A stretch of 64,000 nucleotides of DNA. Origin: a bacterium D16-56 (GTDB lineage: Bacteria > Bacillota > Clostridia > Lachnospirales > Lachnospiraceae). Position 1 is the first letter of the stretch. Each line of letters begins with the position of its first letter. The translations under genes and the position numbers were made by a program. Under the pieces are notes generated by a model. The model did no database searches. It was given only the letters and a program-made list of their open reading frames with translations, and had not been told where the DNA came from. Location of the stretch: positions 41,237 through 105,236 of the forward strand of contig RAYY01000013.1 of NCBI GenBank assembly GCA_003611875.1. The letters run 5' to 3'. Below are positions 63,898 to 64,000 of this stretch, in pieces.

Positions 63898-64000
63898 GTT
63901 GTGAACAGTTAAGAAATATGGTATAATTAGGGAAGAATCACAAGAAAGGAATCTTTCCCGTTATGTCTAAAAATATTACTAAAATTACTTTGAGTGAAGA
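63885..64000 (+). mobile_element. Left end of a probable insertion sequence, running off the window
   Basis: Homology to the lipoprotein repeat stops near 63885. A TATAAT box (about 63921), GAAAGGAATC and then ATG 63964 (MSKNITKITLSE) follow, as expected for a transposase gene starting within 100 bp of an IS end. Only 12 codons are visible, so the family is not assigned. Confidence 0.5.

Noticed and set aside
1..64000. CRISPR arrays, tRNA or rRNA genes
   Set aside because: No regularly spaced direct repeats, no cloverleaf with a TTCGA-type arm and no rRNA-like conserved blocks were seen on reading both strands.

Overview
The window reads as chromosomal DNA of an anaerobic Firmicute, most likely a Lachnospiraceae-type gut Clostridium. 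The support is AGGAGG-type ribosome-binding sites, a T-box riboswitch, a PucR/FdrA/carbamate-kinase purine cluster, VanRS/VanZ-like genes, an ISBst12-type IS66 element, a cysteine-rich KTR protein and a Tn916-like integrase remnant. No rRNA, tRNA or CRISPR array was seen. Moderately GC-rich metabolic blocks alternate with clearly AT-rich accessory blocks.

Layout. 1-9.6 kb: the 5' part of a four-carbon-acid sugar kinase (DUF1537) diverges from a PrpR_N/AAA+/Fis regulator. A T-box-controlled operon follows (TIGR04076 protein, aldo/keto reductase, NhaC antiporter). Next come a MatC/SLC13-like carrier and a DUF6282 hydrolase beside a divergent LysR regulator. 9.6-14.2 kb: a minus-strand operon of two xylose-isomerase-like TIM barrels and an unusual methyltransferase/cytidylyltransferase fusion. 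14.3-22.0 kb: an AT-rich, tightly coupled three-gene operon: a 2031-aa protein with two histidine-kinase-like ATPase regions around a phosphoribosyltransferase core, a receiver-like protein and a DUF2971 protein. I consider this the best candidate for an undescribed signalling or defence system. 22.1-29.5 kb: a gene graveyard with LysR, nucleoside phosphorylase, TetR, TfoX, YafY/WYL, RspA and GntR remnants, two intact-looking exported or anchored proteins and a large palindromic element.

29.6-46.8 kb: a nucleobase/ureide catabolic regulon. It holds 8-oxoguanine deaminase-like, two cytosine-deaminase-like amidohydrolases, two NCS2 permeases, a cyclase-family hydrolase, a nitroreductase, an amidase, a carbamate kinase and the three oxamate carbamoyltransferase-type subunits (FdrA, DUF1116, DUF2877), with a PucR regulator in the middle. 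Three promoters in this cluster share one operator/promoter architecture, which ties the operons into a single regulon. The likely output is carbamoyl phosphate, then ATP via carbamate kinase.

47-64 kb: an orphan VanRS-like two-component system plus VanZ; a Gld-type ABC locus (DUF4340, GldG-like, permease, an ATPase with an internal deletion) preceded by an N-terminally truncated HtrA protease; a truncated cytidylate-kinase-like gene; a KTR protein; a MATE gene cut by IS66; a DUF4393 (Abi-alpha-like) gene whose stop codon is supplied by the IS end; an unrecognised 436-aa protein; an integrase remnant; a truncated flavodoxin-like lipoprotein; a 182-bp inverted-repeat element; and a lipoprotein paralogous to the one at 24 kb, which ends where a further insertion sequence appears to begin. 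Repeated truncations and deletion scars mark 22-29 kb and 54-64 kb as actively rearranging accessory regions.
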